From: Ustilaginoidea virens
Taxonomy: Eukaryota; Ascomycota; Sordariomycetes; Hypocreales; Clavicipitaceae
Assembly: GCF_000687475.1 (NCBI RefSeq)
Contig: NC_057320.1
Location: forward strand, 992,001-1,056,000
DNA length: 64,000 nt
Reading direction: 5' to 3'
Position numbers and translations under genes: made by a program. A model generated the notes under the pieces. The model ran no database searches and had not been told where the DNA came from. It saw only the letters and a list, made by a program, of their open reading frames with translations. This document shows positions 44,354 through 54,805 of the stretch, piece after piece (within the stretch, counting starts at the first letter, position 1; every line of letters starts with the position of its first letter).

Positions 44354-45616
44354 ATGGACTTCGCGTCCCTCATGAGCAAGGAGCTGTCCAAAGCGAAAGC
44401 CACGAGCGACCCCGATAAAAGTTACCTCAGGCGGTCGGAAGTCGAGGAAAAACGAAAAGCAGCCTACTTGGCGGAACAAAGGGCGCTCGAGGAACAGCGC
44501 CAAGCCAAGGCCGCAGCCAAGCGGAAGCGCGAGGACGAAATCGCCGCCGAGGACGCCGCGCGGGAGGAAAAGCGGCGCGTCCTCGCAGAGGAGTCGCGCA
44601 AGCTGAGGCTGCAGGCCGAGAAGGACGAAGAGCGCGAGCGAAGGAAGCGCCTGGGTCTCCCGGAAGCGGTGGAAAGGGACGATGGGGACGGGGCAGAGGG
44701 CCAGAACGGCGCCGACAGAGACGACGTCCCCGAGGAGGAACTGCGAGCCAGGCTCAGAGAGCTGGGGCACCCGGTTTGCCTTTTCGGCGAGTCTCACGCC
44801 GCCAGGCTACGGCGGTACAGGAAGTTGACGACGGTGGTGAGCAAAGGCCCCATACCGACGACGCTGGAGCTCATCGACGAGAAGGACATGAGGGTCGACG
44901 GTACGATCCCCCGGGACCAGGAAGGCAAAAAATGGCTCTTCAGACAGCTGGCGAGCTACTTCACCATGGTCATGGCGGCGTATGAAAAGACCATGGAGGA
45001 GGAGAGGAGCAACACAAACGCCAGCAAGATGGCGTATAATGCCATGGTGCAGACTCGGGAGAATATGAAGCCGGTATGCTTTTTCACCCCCAGGGACAAG
45101 TGGCCAACTTTTTCTTCTTTCCTTTCTGAAAAACACAAAAAAAAAAATCCTCGCCCCCTCCCTTGCTTCTTCTCCCATCCTCTTTATTTCGACCCTTGTC
45201 AAAAATGAATGCAAGAAGAAGAGAAACATTACTCTATATTCCTGTTTTTCCTCCCTTTATAATCGTGGTGGCAGTTTCCTAACATATGGCAGCTCTTTCG
45301 AAAATTTGAATCCGGCGACTTGGATGACTCGCTCATCGAACCCATCGTACAAATCGTCAAGGCTCTCCAAGAGAGGCGCTACGTCGATGCCAATGACGAC
45401 TACCTCCGCCTCAGCATCGGCAAAGCCGCATGGCCCATTGGCGTAACCATGGTTGGCATTCACGAGAGAAGCGCTCGCGAAAAGCTGCATGGCGGAGCCA
45501 AAGGCCACGTCATGGGCGATGAGGTCACGCGCAAGTTTTTGCAGAGCATCAAGCGGTGTCTTACCTTTGCCCAGGTCCGGTGGCCGCCGACAGATTTTCG
45601 ACAATTGATGGGCTGA
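44354..45616 (+). CDS. PRP18: Pre-mRNA-splicing factor Prp18
   Basis: Two exons, 44354-45073 and 45293-45616, giving 347 residues. The intron (45074-45292, 219 nt) starts GTATGC and ends with CCTAACATATGGCAG; joining gives TRENMKP-LFRKFESGDL, the family sequence. An earlier in-frame AG (45273-45274) would add six residues (FPNIWQ). The first 130 residues are a charged coiled coil, including the splicing-factor motif with RARLRELGHPVCLFGE. The C-terminal Prp18 domain holds the nearly invariant DYLRLSIGKAAWPIGVTMVG loop and ends QVRWPPTDFRQLMG. Prp18 works with Slu7 and U5 snRNP/Prp8 at the second step, stabilising the 3' splice site. Complete and normal in length. Confidence 0.95.
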
Positions 45617-46335
45617 ATTTGAGGGAGAAAGGAGGTATGCTGGGGGAAAACCCCGGTTCAAAAACCACCCTGTTTTTGATTCCAGTACGCCTGGTAACGC
45701 CGAAACGAAAAGGTCATCCGAGTACTTGGTAGAGACAGCGCAGTAGCAAAGTTTGTATGATGACGATGGTGATGGAACACCACCGGGCACATGGCATGTA
45801 CGAGAAATGATACCCCTGGGAAGAACAATGTTATTGACATGGAAAGCATGGTGTGTTTTGCCATTGTCTACCTGTAATGATGCCTCATTAAGTGAGTCTA
45901 GAAGGGGAAGCTTCAGCTCCTGTGAATAGACCTGCGATAGATGACATGTCGGCATAGAAGGAAAAATTATCGCAAACTCGAGTGGCCAGATTCATCCGTA
46001 GGTATATAATGAAGATTGGAGAGCAAGTGAAGAAATAAATCAAATAGCCGAGTCGCTAGTCTTACTTCCCTGCAATGATATGCCGCGCTGCGTCCCATGT
46101 TGCCGTCCTAAACTCCTAACCGTTGCCTGGCTTGATTTGCTCTTCTGCCACTGCCGGGGCCAAGCAGGCCCATACATAACATGAGAAGCAATGAGGGCAA
46201 AGACTACGGACTTCTAAACCAAAAACTTGCACAATCTTGATCCATCTGGCCTGGCATGAATGTAGGCCAGTCCAGATGTAGCATGAGCGTATTATTGGGG
46301 ACTCTGGATTGTGTTCTTTACCATTCCGCAAAAGT
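45617..46335. other. Convergent intergenic region, 0.7 kb
   Basis: The 3' flanks of PRP18 (plus) and CSN1 (minus). AT-richer than the exons. A minus frame of 232 codons across 45257-45955 overlaps the PRP18 exon and is a shadow. Nothing else is recognised. Confidence 0.6.
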
Positions 46336-48061
46336 TCAGGTCAACATTTCCTCACGATAAGATGAGATTCGACTGTCCTCATACCAGGCTTCGTCATGGC
46401 TGGATCCGGCGGCCGGGCCGCCTCCGGAATCTTTTCTTGCACCTACAACATCAAGTCCAGCGGCCACGATACTGATGCGTCGAAGTCGCTCTCTGGCCTC
46501 ACGCTCATACTTGACTGCTACTTGAAGTGCTTCCTTCTGCATCACGGCTCGGGCATGGGGCCGCACGGCCACTAGGAGCTGTATACTTTGGATCAGCCTC
46601 TTGCCTTAATGTTCTCTCTTTTCTTCCTCCTCCTTCTTTTTTTTTGTCCGACGGCTATTTTCCCTTTCTTACCTTGTTTTTGGAATCGAAACGTGCTTCC
46701 AGTGCACGAGACTTGATCATCTCAATCAGCTCTGGTTCGATAGAGGTTCCTGGTTGAGCAAAAGCTGCGTCTAGGCTCTTGAGAGTGACGCACGAAAACG
46801 GAACGAAATACTGAACGATACACTTGCTGCGTATTTTGGAGTAGATAGAAGCAACATGGCTTTGCATGTAAATGTCCAGAAGGTAATCGGCGCGCGAAGC
46901 CTCCAGAATCGACAGGCAATTGGAGTATCGGCCGTTGACGAACGAGCTGATTGCCTTGCGGATACGAGGTTCGTGCTCGAGAAAAGTGCGAAACAATTGG
47001 TTGTCCAAGACCTGCTGCTGGAGTTCGACCCGGTTCATCGTGGCGAGAGCAAGAAGACCCCCGTAGACGGCAATGTCGTTGGGGCTGGCGATATGATTAT
47101 ACTCTGTGGGAGATATACCGAAATCAATGGACAAGAAGGCTTTTGCTGCCTCCTCGAAGCGTTCCAAGCCCAGCAGTGCGATACCGGAGGCGATTCTAGT
47201 ATAAGCTTGGAGTACCTTGTCCTCGTCATCGTCATCATCATCGTCTTGTAACACTGTGTTGATCTTGGCAATGTTGTTCAGAACCATTGCAAAATCGCGG
47301 CGGTGGAGAGAAACATTGGCAAGATGCATGCCGCAATCGATGATGTGCTTGGTGGTGCTGACATCCTGACGCATTCTAGTATATGCCTCGGAGGCTTCTG
47401 TAAGCTTGCCTATGCTCTCAAAATGCTTCCCCAAGTCCTCATTACCCATCTGAATAATGGAGAAGGTTAGTCGGAAAGCCAGAGCCGAAGAGGCGTGTGA
47501 GCTGACGAACCCTGATGCTCTCTTTGATAAGGTTGTTTCTATAGCCTTTCAATTCGCTCTCGAGTCTTGAGGTTTCCATTTTGTTCTCCGACTCTGTTCT
47601 TTCGATCCAAGCATCGTCTCTTTGCGCCTCTGGCTCGGCCGGAGCCACCAGTCTCAAACATTCCCAAGATTCACGATATTGGGAGACGTCCTTTCCTCTT
47701 TTGGCTTCGACAACAGCAGCCTTGAGGGCGTCGACGCATAGCGAAACCGAGGACTTTCCAATCAACAAGAGGCGATCGAATCGAGTACGGCCTGGGGAGA
47801 CGTAAGCATGCAACCTGCAGGTGCTTGCGCAAGCACGGAGCGCCCGACAGTTCGTACCAACATAGTTTTGTAGATAGAGGTCAAGGTCAAGCTTTGGCTG
47901 GTCTGGTTTTTTATTTATTTTTGGCGAGCAAAAAGGTCAGCTTTTTCGTTCTCGGGAAAAAAGCCAGTCAATCGAGATCTGAATCCTTTACCTGGCACGA
48001 CAACGCCCCCTAAATTGCTCATCCTGTTCATGAAGCCAAGGATGGGATCTGCAGCTGCCAT
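46336..48061 (-). CDS. CSN1: COP9 signalosome subunit 1 (PCI protein)
   Basis: Five exons: 48061-47992, 47902-47858, 47791-47511, 47449-46673 and 46578-46336, giving 471 residues. Introns are 61-94 nt. All joins keep phase, for example VVP-DQPKLDLDLYLQNYVG-RTRFDRLLLIGKSS and KESIR-MGNEDLGKHF. The alpha-helical repeat region contains the TPR-like stretch YTRMRQDVSTTKHIIDCGMH. The C-terminal PCI domain runs from about residue 250, and a charged tail begins VAVRPHARAVMQKEAL. CSN1 is a scaffold of the COP9 signalosome, the nucleus-enriched complex that removes Nedd8 from cullin ligases. In fungi it affects light response and development. The close relative Rpn7 of the proteasome lid is less likely because the N-terminal motif and tail fit CSN1. 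Confidence 0.9.
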
Positions 48062-48903
48062 GACTAGGGAAGTCAGAACGTCGGTGATATTGTAACGTCA
48101 TGAATCTGAAGCTCTCGCGCGGATTTTTTTTGATTTTTTTTCGTGCAACACGATGCTGGAGGGCTGGAGCTTGGATCACGCAGAGATACAAGATGCGAGA
48201 GGTGAGTTTGTCATTTGAGGTTCATCATGGCTCCATGCATGGTAAGGTGGTGAAGCAAAGGTGGGTCGGTTCGTCATGGCGGGGTTCCAAGCTTGTGCTT
48301 GAACTTATCCATAGGAACCCACTTTTCTCAGGGGAATTCGAATAAGGTATTGCAATTAGCCGCATTCTAAACACCAAGAATAAATATAGCAGTAAATATA
48401 AGTGTAGAGAGAAAAAAAAAAAGGAAAGAGTGAGAGTGTGTATGTGTGTGAGCGAGAGAAGAAGGGGCTGCCGATAAAGTCATAATTCAAGACAGACTTC
48501 CAGGGAAGAATTGTCAATATGCGGCTAGCATGGAGAACAGGTACCTAGGAGGTAGGTACCTCCCATCTGGGGACGATGTCGGTACAGGGTAGGTACAGGC
48601 TGCCTTTGCTGGCTGGAACTCATCCTTGCCAAGAATTAGAAAGATCAGAAAGTCTTTAGTTCTCATCCACAAGAGGTCGATTCCTGATCCGACGGTGGTA
48701 TAAGCCAGGTCTCACTATATTTCAAGGTTATATATATATATATGGCATCAAAGCGTTCATGCACCAACGACAAGCCGTAAATTAGCTACCTACCAGGTAC
48801 CTACCTAGGTAGCTCCCGGATTAGCGCAGTAGGGAATTGTATGGGGTTGCTTGCTCGGCGAACTAAATGAAATTTCAATATCGTGCCGTGACTTGGATCC
48901 AGC

Positions 48904-48950
48904 AAAGAAAAGAAAAGAAAAGAAAAGAAAAGAAAAGAAAAGAAAAGAAA
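48904..48950. repeat. AAAAG pentamer array, about nine copies
   Basis: Perfect tandem aaaag units on the plus strand, non-coding. Confidence 0.92.
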
Positions 48951-49602
48951 GGGCATAGTCTGTCAGAAGACTCATTCAGGTCGTCCACGTGTCTCACTCC
49001 AACAGTCCTCGCCGAGTTAACCAGTGAGCTTGTCGATGTCGAGGCATCTGGCGCTGCTCAGTCCCCGCAGTCCCAGATGCTAAGGAGACATAACCCAAGT
49101 CCTCCGTCCCACCACCCTGCGAAATCACGTGCGCCAAGCAACAATGCAGCCCCAACTGAGGGTTTTCCTTGGCAGGAGACCTCGTGTCGAAGGGAAGAGG
49201 GGTGGGGGAGTCGTCCTGGGCGGAACGAACTGTGACTGGTCGCAGAACTTTGTTGCTCCCACATACATCCGTATAACCCCGGGGTACCGTACCTGATAAG
49301 TTTTTGTTCCTTCCTGTGGCTGGAGGGACTTTCAACCGCTCCTTCCTTTCCCGCTCCAGCCAGCCCATTGCCCTTCGCCCACACTGCATCCTTGGGCCCC
49401 TACCCTGTCCCTTTTCCCCTTGTCCTTGCCGCTAGCACTCGTCTGGTTGCGGTGGCGCTGCGCTACGGTGCGTTGATTTTATTCACGGCCCCCGCCCCCT
49501 CCTCCCCTAACTACCAGGGCTTACTGATTGATTCTTTCCCTGTTTTCGAGCGCCTCAGCGCAACTCGAGCAAACAAACATCTATTGACCACTCCGTACAG
49601 CG

Positions 49603-49685
49603 AACAGCGTACAGCGTACAGCGTACATCACACATCACACATCACACATCACACATCCCGCCGCCGCCGCCGCCGCCGCCGCCGC
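49603..49685. repeat. Adjacent simple repeats: CAGCGTA, ACATCAC and CCG units
   Basis: Three different short repeats follow one another: AGCGTAC units (about 49603-49626), ACATCAC units (about 49627-49659) and seven to eight CCG/CGC triplets (49660-49685). They lie in the likely 5' leader of the Zn2Cys6 regulator. Confidence 0.85.
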
Positions 49686-49728
49686 CTCTTTCATCGTCAT
49701 CATCCAAGTCATCAAACTCGAGCACCGA

Positions 49729-49923
49729 ATGCAGGGACTCGTTGCGCTCGCCGATGGCCTAGATTACCGGACTTCGGGCCAATTGGGACATGCGCTGCCT
49801 TTGGCTTCGCGACCCCGACCTTTAACTTCGTCGCTCACCCCTCAAATTGAGCCCTGCTTCACCGACCCGTCGTCTGTGGCACACACGGCCTCGGCCTCCT
49901 CAACTGCAATATTCAACGTTTAG
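49729..49923 (+). other. Possible upstream open reading frame in the regulator's leader
   Basis: A 64-codon ATG-to-stop frame (MQGLVALADGLDYRTSGQLG...) ends 176 nt before the regulator's start codon. If the transcript begins upstream of it, translation of the regulator would have to bypass or reinitiate after it. Nothing shows that the peptide itself is functional. Confidence 0.35.
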
Positions 49924-50099
49924 ATATCGCCACACTTCAGTCTCCTGTTTCGGTTGTCCTCGGCCGGTTGTCCTCGGCCAGTTGCTGCTCTAACTTTGAC
50001 TTTCTTTTCATGCGCATGGGCTACTAGATACCCCCACCATCCCATCAACCCTCCGACGGCCACCCGTTTCTTCCCAAGCGGCCCCCCTCGGGCCATCCC

Positions 50100-53000
50100 A
50101 TGACAGCGAAATTTACCATGGCGACCGAAATGTCCGAGGACGACGTCGGGGCGCTGTCCTCCAGTGAATGGCACATTCCCGATGTCCCATCTCCTGCTGA
50201 CAGCTCAAAATCAAATACGGAGGTTGACGACAAGGCCGCTGCGGACCCGAATGCGCAGACACAGCCCATCCAAAAGCGACGGAGGGTCACCCGCGCTTGC
50301 GACGAGTGTCGTCGCAAGAAAATCAAGTGCGACGGGAAACAGCCATGTACCCATTGCTCAGTGTATAGCTATGGTATGCCAACTATGGGTTGAAAATTGT
50401 TACATTGCAGATACGCATGCCTGTTACATCACGACTGAATACTTGTCGAACCTCGTGCGTGCTGGAGCAATAACCTATACTTACTGCCTTTTAGAATGTA
50501 CATACGACAAACCCTCTAATCGTCGGCGAAATCCTGCTCCCCAGTATATTGAAGCACTAGAGAATCGGTTGCACCGCGCAGAGACGCTCCTTCGCAAATT
50601 CATGCCTGACGTCGATTTGGCAGACCCAAATCTAGATCCGGCCATCCAGCAGGAGTTTCACAGCAGAGAACAAGCCCGCACCAACGGCTTCAGAATGCGA
50701 CCAGGTATCGCAAGCGAGACTGAAATTGGGGATGCCAAGCTGATGACTATGATTGACTCCATTGGCCAATTGGATTTGGATGACAAGGGGGGGTGGGATT
50801 TTCATGGTACATCTTCAGGTGCCGTCTTCCTGAAGCGAATGAAGGAGCAATTTCGTGGGCTACTCGGACCGGCCACCAAGGCCCCCTTTCTGCCGCGAGC
50901 CGAGCGTTCTTCTGGCCTCGGTGAGCTCGATACGCCGTCCCCTCCCAACTGCGCATCTCCGTTCCTGCCCATGTCTACGTATCCCGAACTGCCCTCGAAG
51001 GACGTAGCACGAAAGCTTTGCTACTATTCCTTGAGCTGCGCTACCTGCCTCGTCCGCATCATCCACCTGCCTACGTTTTACGAGCAGTTCGAACGAGTCT
51101 ACGATAGGCCAGTGGGGAGCCTGAACCAGGAGGACACGCATTTCCTAGGACTCGTTCATGCTGTGATTGCTTTGGGCTGTATGTACAACACACTGGAAGA
51201 CTCCAATCCCACCTCGGGAGGTTACAAGGCTGCAATCGAACAAGGGTAAGATGAGGACCCTTCATTGTAAAGTTGTCTCAAGGTGGTCAGCAAGAATACT
51301 AACCCTTTACCGACGTTCAGTCTACAATATTACCGTGCCGCAAAATCGCTTCTGCCTGATCCTGCTGACTGCCGCGACATTGTTTCTCTGCAGGCTTTGT
51401 TGTTTATGATTCTCTTTTTGCAAGCCACCTCCAACCTGAGTGCCTGCTATTCCTTTGTGGGCATCGCTCTACGGTCGGCTTTGAGGATTGGATTGCATCG
51501 ACATCTAGAACACGAAAAAATAGGCATAATCGAACAAGAAGTCCGGAAGCGTGTCTTTTATGTCATCCGACAGATGGACATTTACGTATCTACCATGCTA
51601 GGGTTTCCGCTGTTGCTGAGTATCGATGATGTCGACCAGCCATTTCCGTCCGAGGTTGACGACGAGTTCATCACCACCTCGGGCATCATGCCCCCTCCCC
51701 TTGGCACGCCCTCTTTCTTCGAAGCCTTCAATGCACACACTCGTCTCATGGAGGTGCTCGGCAAGATTGCCAAGTCTGTGTATCCCATGCACGTCCAAGG
51801 CCAGCCGTCCAGTAAAGGAGACGCAGGCAGGACGTCTTGCTTGATCAGCTATGGTCGCATCAAAGAAATAGAAGCAGAGCTCCAGACTTGGTTCGAAAGA
51901 CTGCCGGAAATGTGGCGACCGAGCCCCGATGGGCCTATTGAAGTCGTTCGGTAAGAGGACCTGGCCCCCCAACCCTCCCGAGAACGTTGATTCTCGGACA
52001 CGATCCAATGAGTTTTGTACTGACTTGTCGCCCTTGGAGTGTGCGGCATCTGTTACGATTTGCATATGCTCACGTTCAGCTTGTCTTGTATCGGCCTTTT
52101 CTTCACTACATTTCGCCACGGCATAGCCAAGGAAACAAAGTTGACGAACTGTCTTATGCTTGCGCCGCTGCCGCAGTCAGTGTGTCACGTAACATCGTGC
52201 ACATTGGTCTGGAGATTCGGAAGCAACGAGTTCTCAGTGGGCCCTACTGGTTCATGCTTTACACAGAATTCTTTGCCGTCCTGTCTTTGGTCTTCTATGC
52301 CATTGAAAATCCTGACAAGCCTGGTTCTCACGAAGTTCTCGTCGACGCCCATGCCGGACGTCAAATGATAGCGGATCTTGCAGATAAAAGTCTCTCGGCG
52401 GATAAGATCACCAAGGCTTTAAAGGCTAGTGCACACCGAGTCACGGTTGTCTTTCGGGCTAGTGCTGGGTTACTGACCTGTTTTTTTTTTTTCCATGACT
52501 CGTAGACACTCTTTGATCAACTCCCCGAAAGACTGGAAGAGGCTCGTTTGTCACGGCCGGCAGTCACTTCTCGAAAACGTTCCGCAGCAGCCTCCAAGAT
52601 TGGGCCTGTACCCATGACTGAAGCAACAATCGGCCAAGTAGGGGCGAAATCGAGACCCGACGATTTTATGCTGGGTCACGCCCGCAGCATTCCCGGAACT
52701 TTTCAAACGCCGAATTCGCGAGGATCTGCAAACAGTAGCATGGTCCAGCCTGCTGAACATGGTTTCTTGGAAGCTCCATTTGCCGGCACCATACATGACA
52801 TGCTGCCTTTGGACCTTTCGTCTCGGGCTACGCCTGACTCGACCAGCACTGCCAGCAGTACCCATCCGCATGTTTTCGGTTCGCCACCGCTCACTCACGT
52901 TGTGCACAACCCAGTGAACAAACTGGACTCCCTCATGTTCCCTTCTGAGGATCCGTTTGCTTATCCCAACCAACCGATGATGGAGCTTGGCTTTCAACCG

Positions 53001-53450
53001 AATGCTGATGATGCACCAGGCATTGCAATGGCAGCCCCGAACGCATCCTTCTTCTTTACGGGCTCGTTTGAAGAAATGGGTGACCAGATTCTGGGGCAGC
53101 CTCCGCCGTATATTACGCAGCAGCAAACAGGGCAGGGCCTAAATATGATGGGGGGATTGTACGATCCTCAACACTTGCTGTCATTACACGCCGTCCAGCA
53201 ACAACAGCCGCAGCAAATCGCGCGAATGCGGCAACAAGGCATGCAACAGCAACAGGCGCCGCAGCAGCAGCAACAGCAGCAACAGCAGCAACAGCAGCAG
53301 CCAAATGGAGGGTTCTTTTCGAGTTTCCGTCGCGCTCGTGCGGACCGACAGCAAGAGCGGAAAATTGAGCAAATGTTCACGCAGCAAGGCATGCAGCCCG
53401 ACTGGGGAAGTTTTTTTGGCTCTGGAAGAGGTGGCTTCCAAGGAATGTGA
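50100..53450 (+). CDS. Zn2Cys6 transcription factor with fungal-specific middle domain and poly-Gln tail
   Basis: Five exons: 50100-50373, 50495-51245, 51321-51950, 52040-52439 and 52506-53450, giving 999 residues. The zinc cluster [20 protein letters not shown] lies at residues 67-86 and is split from its linker by intron 1 ([21 protein letters not shown]). A short coiled coil ([20 protein letters not shown]) follows for dimerisation. The fungal-specific transcription-factor domain spans about residues 280-560 ([20 protein letters not shown]). The C-terminal 300 residues are disordered, with a long Gln tract encoded by CAG/CAA (53245-53301). The linker sequence reminds me of the glucose/cellulose regulators COL-26/BglR, but that assignment is tentative. 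The donor of intron 4 (52440, GTCACG) is weak and could lie a few codons later. Alternative starts exist at codons 7 and 11. Confidence 0.88.
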
Positions 53451-53483
53451 GCGATGAGAACGACAGATACTACCCTACCCCCC

Positions 53484-53515
<32 letters not shown>

Positions 53516-54805
53516 TTTCAATCTTGGGATACAGAAACCGCACCAAATGACGTCTGTCATGCAACTCAATCTGTACCAGACTTGGACTTCATTACAGTTT
53601 TTTTTTTGTCTTTGCATAGCTACTTGCATGGCGCAGCACGGCGGTGGCCAGTTTTCTTCTTCTCTCTTTCTCTCATTTGTGTCAATCTGTCCACATCATA
53701 CAACCTTTCTATCGAGATAGGTTCATCGGCGTTGTCACGGGACTATTGGATATATAATCAACTAGGAGGTTAGCAGAAACGGCGCACATGTGCAACGGGA
53801 TCCCGTGGGACAGCAGATACAAAGCATATACTGCCCAGTTGGGATTGTGAGGGTTTCTTTTTTTTTTTTTTTTTTTTCGTTTTCGCCTCTTAGCGACAAT
53901 CGCAGGCGAGCCTGAGTGGCGAGCGGATTAAGATGCCGGAAGACGATGTCAATTATCGCATGGGGTTGGTTTATAATGCCCTAGTGGATCTTTTGTAGAC
54001 GAAGGGTGGTGCAGAACTCTGGTGTGTATATAGATGGCTAAAAGGCGAGGCGTAAATGACGGCCGACTAGAGCAATTGATGCAAAACTTCAGAGCCATCA
54101 ACATGAAGAGCGGAGTGCCTGATTGATTAACCACGCCGCGAGAGATGGAGCGACGCATCAAGCTCCGACGAACCAGACATTGGAAAGCAACGGGCCGGGA
54201 ACTTGTCGGGGCTAGGAGGTATGTACCTAACCTAAGGTACCTGCTGTACTGTCATGTACCTCCTCCCTGGTACCTGGAGGTGCCCAAGGTTTTATGTACA
54301 AGTGGCTGCCCAGCGGCTGGTCAGATCGGCGCCTACAAGGCATTTTTTTGCAAAGCACGAAACTAATCCGTAGACAGGCAATTGGGAAAATCCGTGTCGG
54401 CGAGGTCTTGTTCTCGTGACCACCTTGCTCAAGCAGGGATCTTTGCAAGCATCCAGTTGCACTTGGAGCCGGAATGCTTATATCCCCGCGAGGCAGGCAT
54501 GTCAAGCCATCCGTCGCTCGAGCTCGCGCATGAACCCGGCTCCGGCTGTTAGCTTGTCACCAGCACTTCCCCACTCGCACACTCGCCGACTCTCCCGTTC
54601 GCTGGTATACATACCTCCTCATCACCTCTCTGAGCAGGAAGGACTGACCAGCTCGGAAAGCGCGACTGACACAAGCTGGGAAAGCGCAACGGAGGAAAGT
54701 GCGAGCAACAGACCGACCACCTTGGACGAGTCGCGACTTCTACCTGTCCTCCGGGGTACCCACTACCCACCTCCGAGGTACATGCATACCCAGGTGCCTG
54801 CCAGG
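53451..54805. other. Intergenic region, 1.35 kb
   Basis: Directly after the regulator's stop comes a C14-T27 block (53478-53518). A second T run lies at 53858-53878. A cluster of GGTACCT-type motifs (54219-54283) follows. Frames such as 54416-54850 run into the dipeptidase start in another phase and are not convincing. This segment holds the dipeptidase promoter. Confidence 0.55.
53478..53518. repeat. C14-T27 homopolymer block after the regulator gene
   Basis: Fourteen C followed directly by twenty-seven T, starting 28 nt after the stop codon; a pyrimidine-only 41-mer on the coding strand. Confidence 0.9.

Larger units (their letters stand above)
48062..50099. other. Divergent intergenic region, 2.0 kb, upstream of CSN1 and the Zn2Cys6 regulator
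   Basis: No complete gene is seen. It holds an A run (48412-48423), TACCTAGGTA-type palindromes (48541-48563, 48787-48814), a TA repeat (48729-48742), an AAAAG array (48904-48950), ACATCAC and CCG repeats (49618-49685) and a possible upstream open reading frame (49729-49923). The last 600 bp are probably the long leader of the regulator. Confidence 0.55.

Noticed and set aside
49627..49659. ACATCAC repeats as telomere-like sequence
   Set aside because: The unit is not TTAGGG-like and the repeat is short and flanked by genes.
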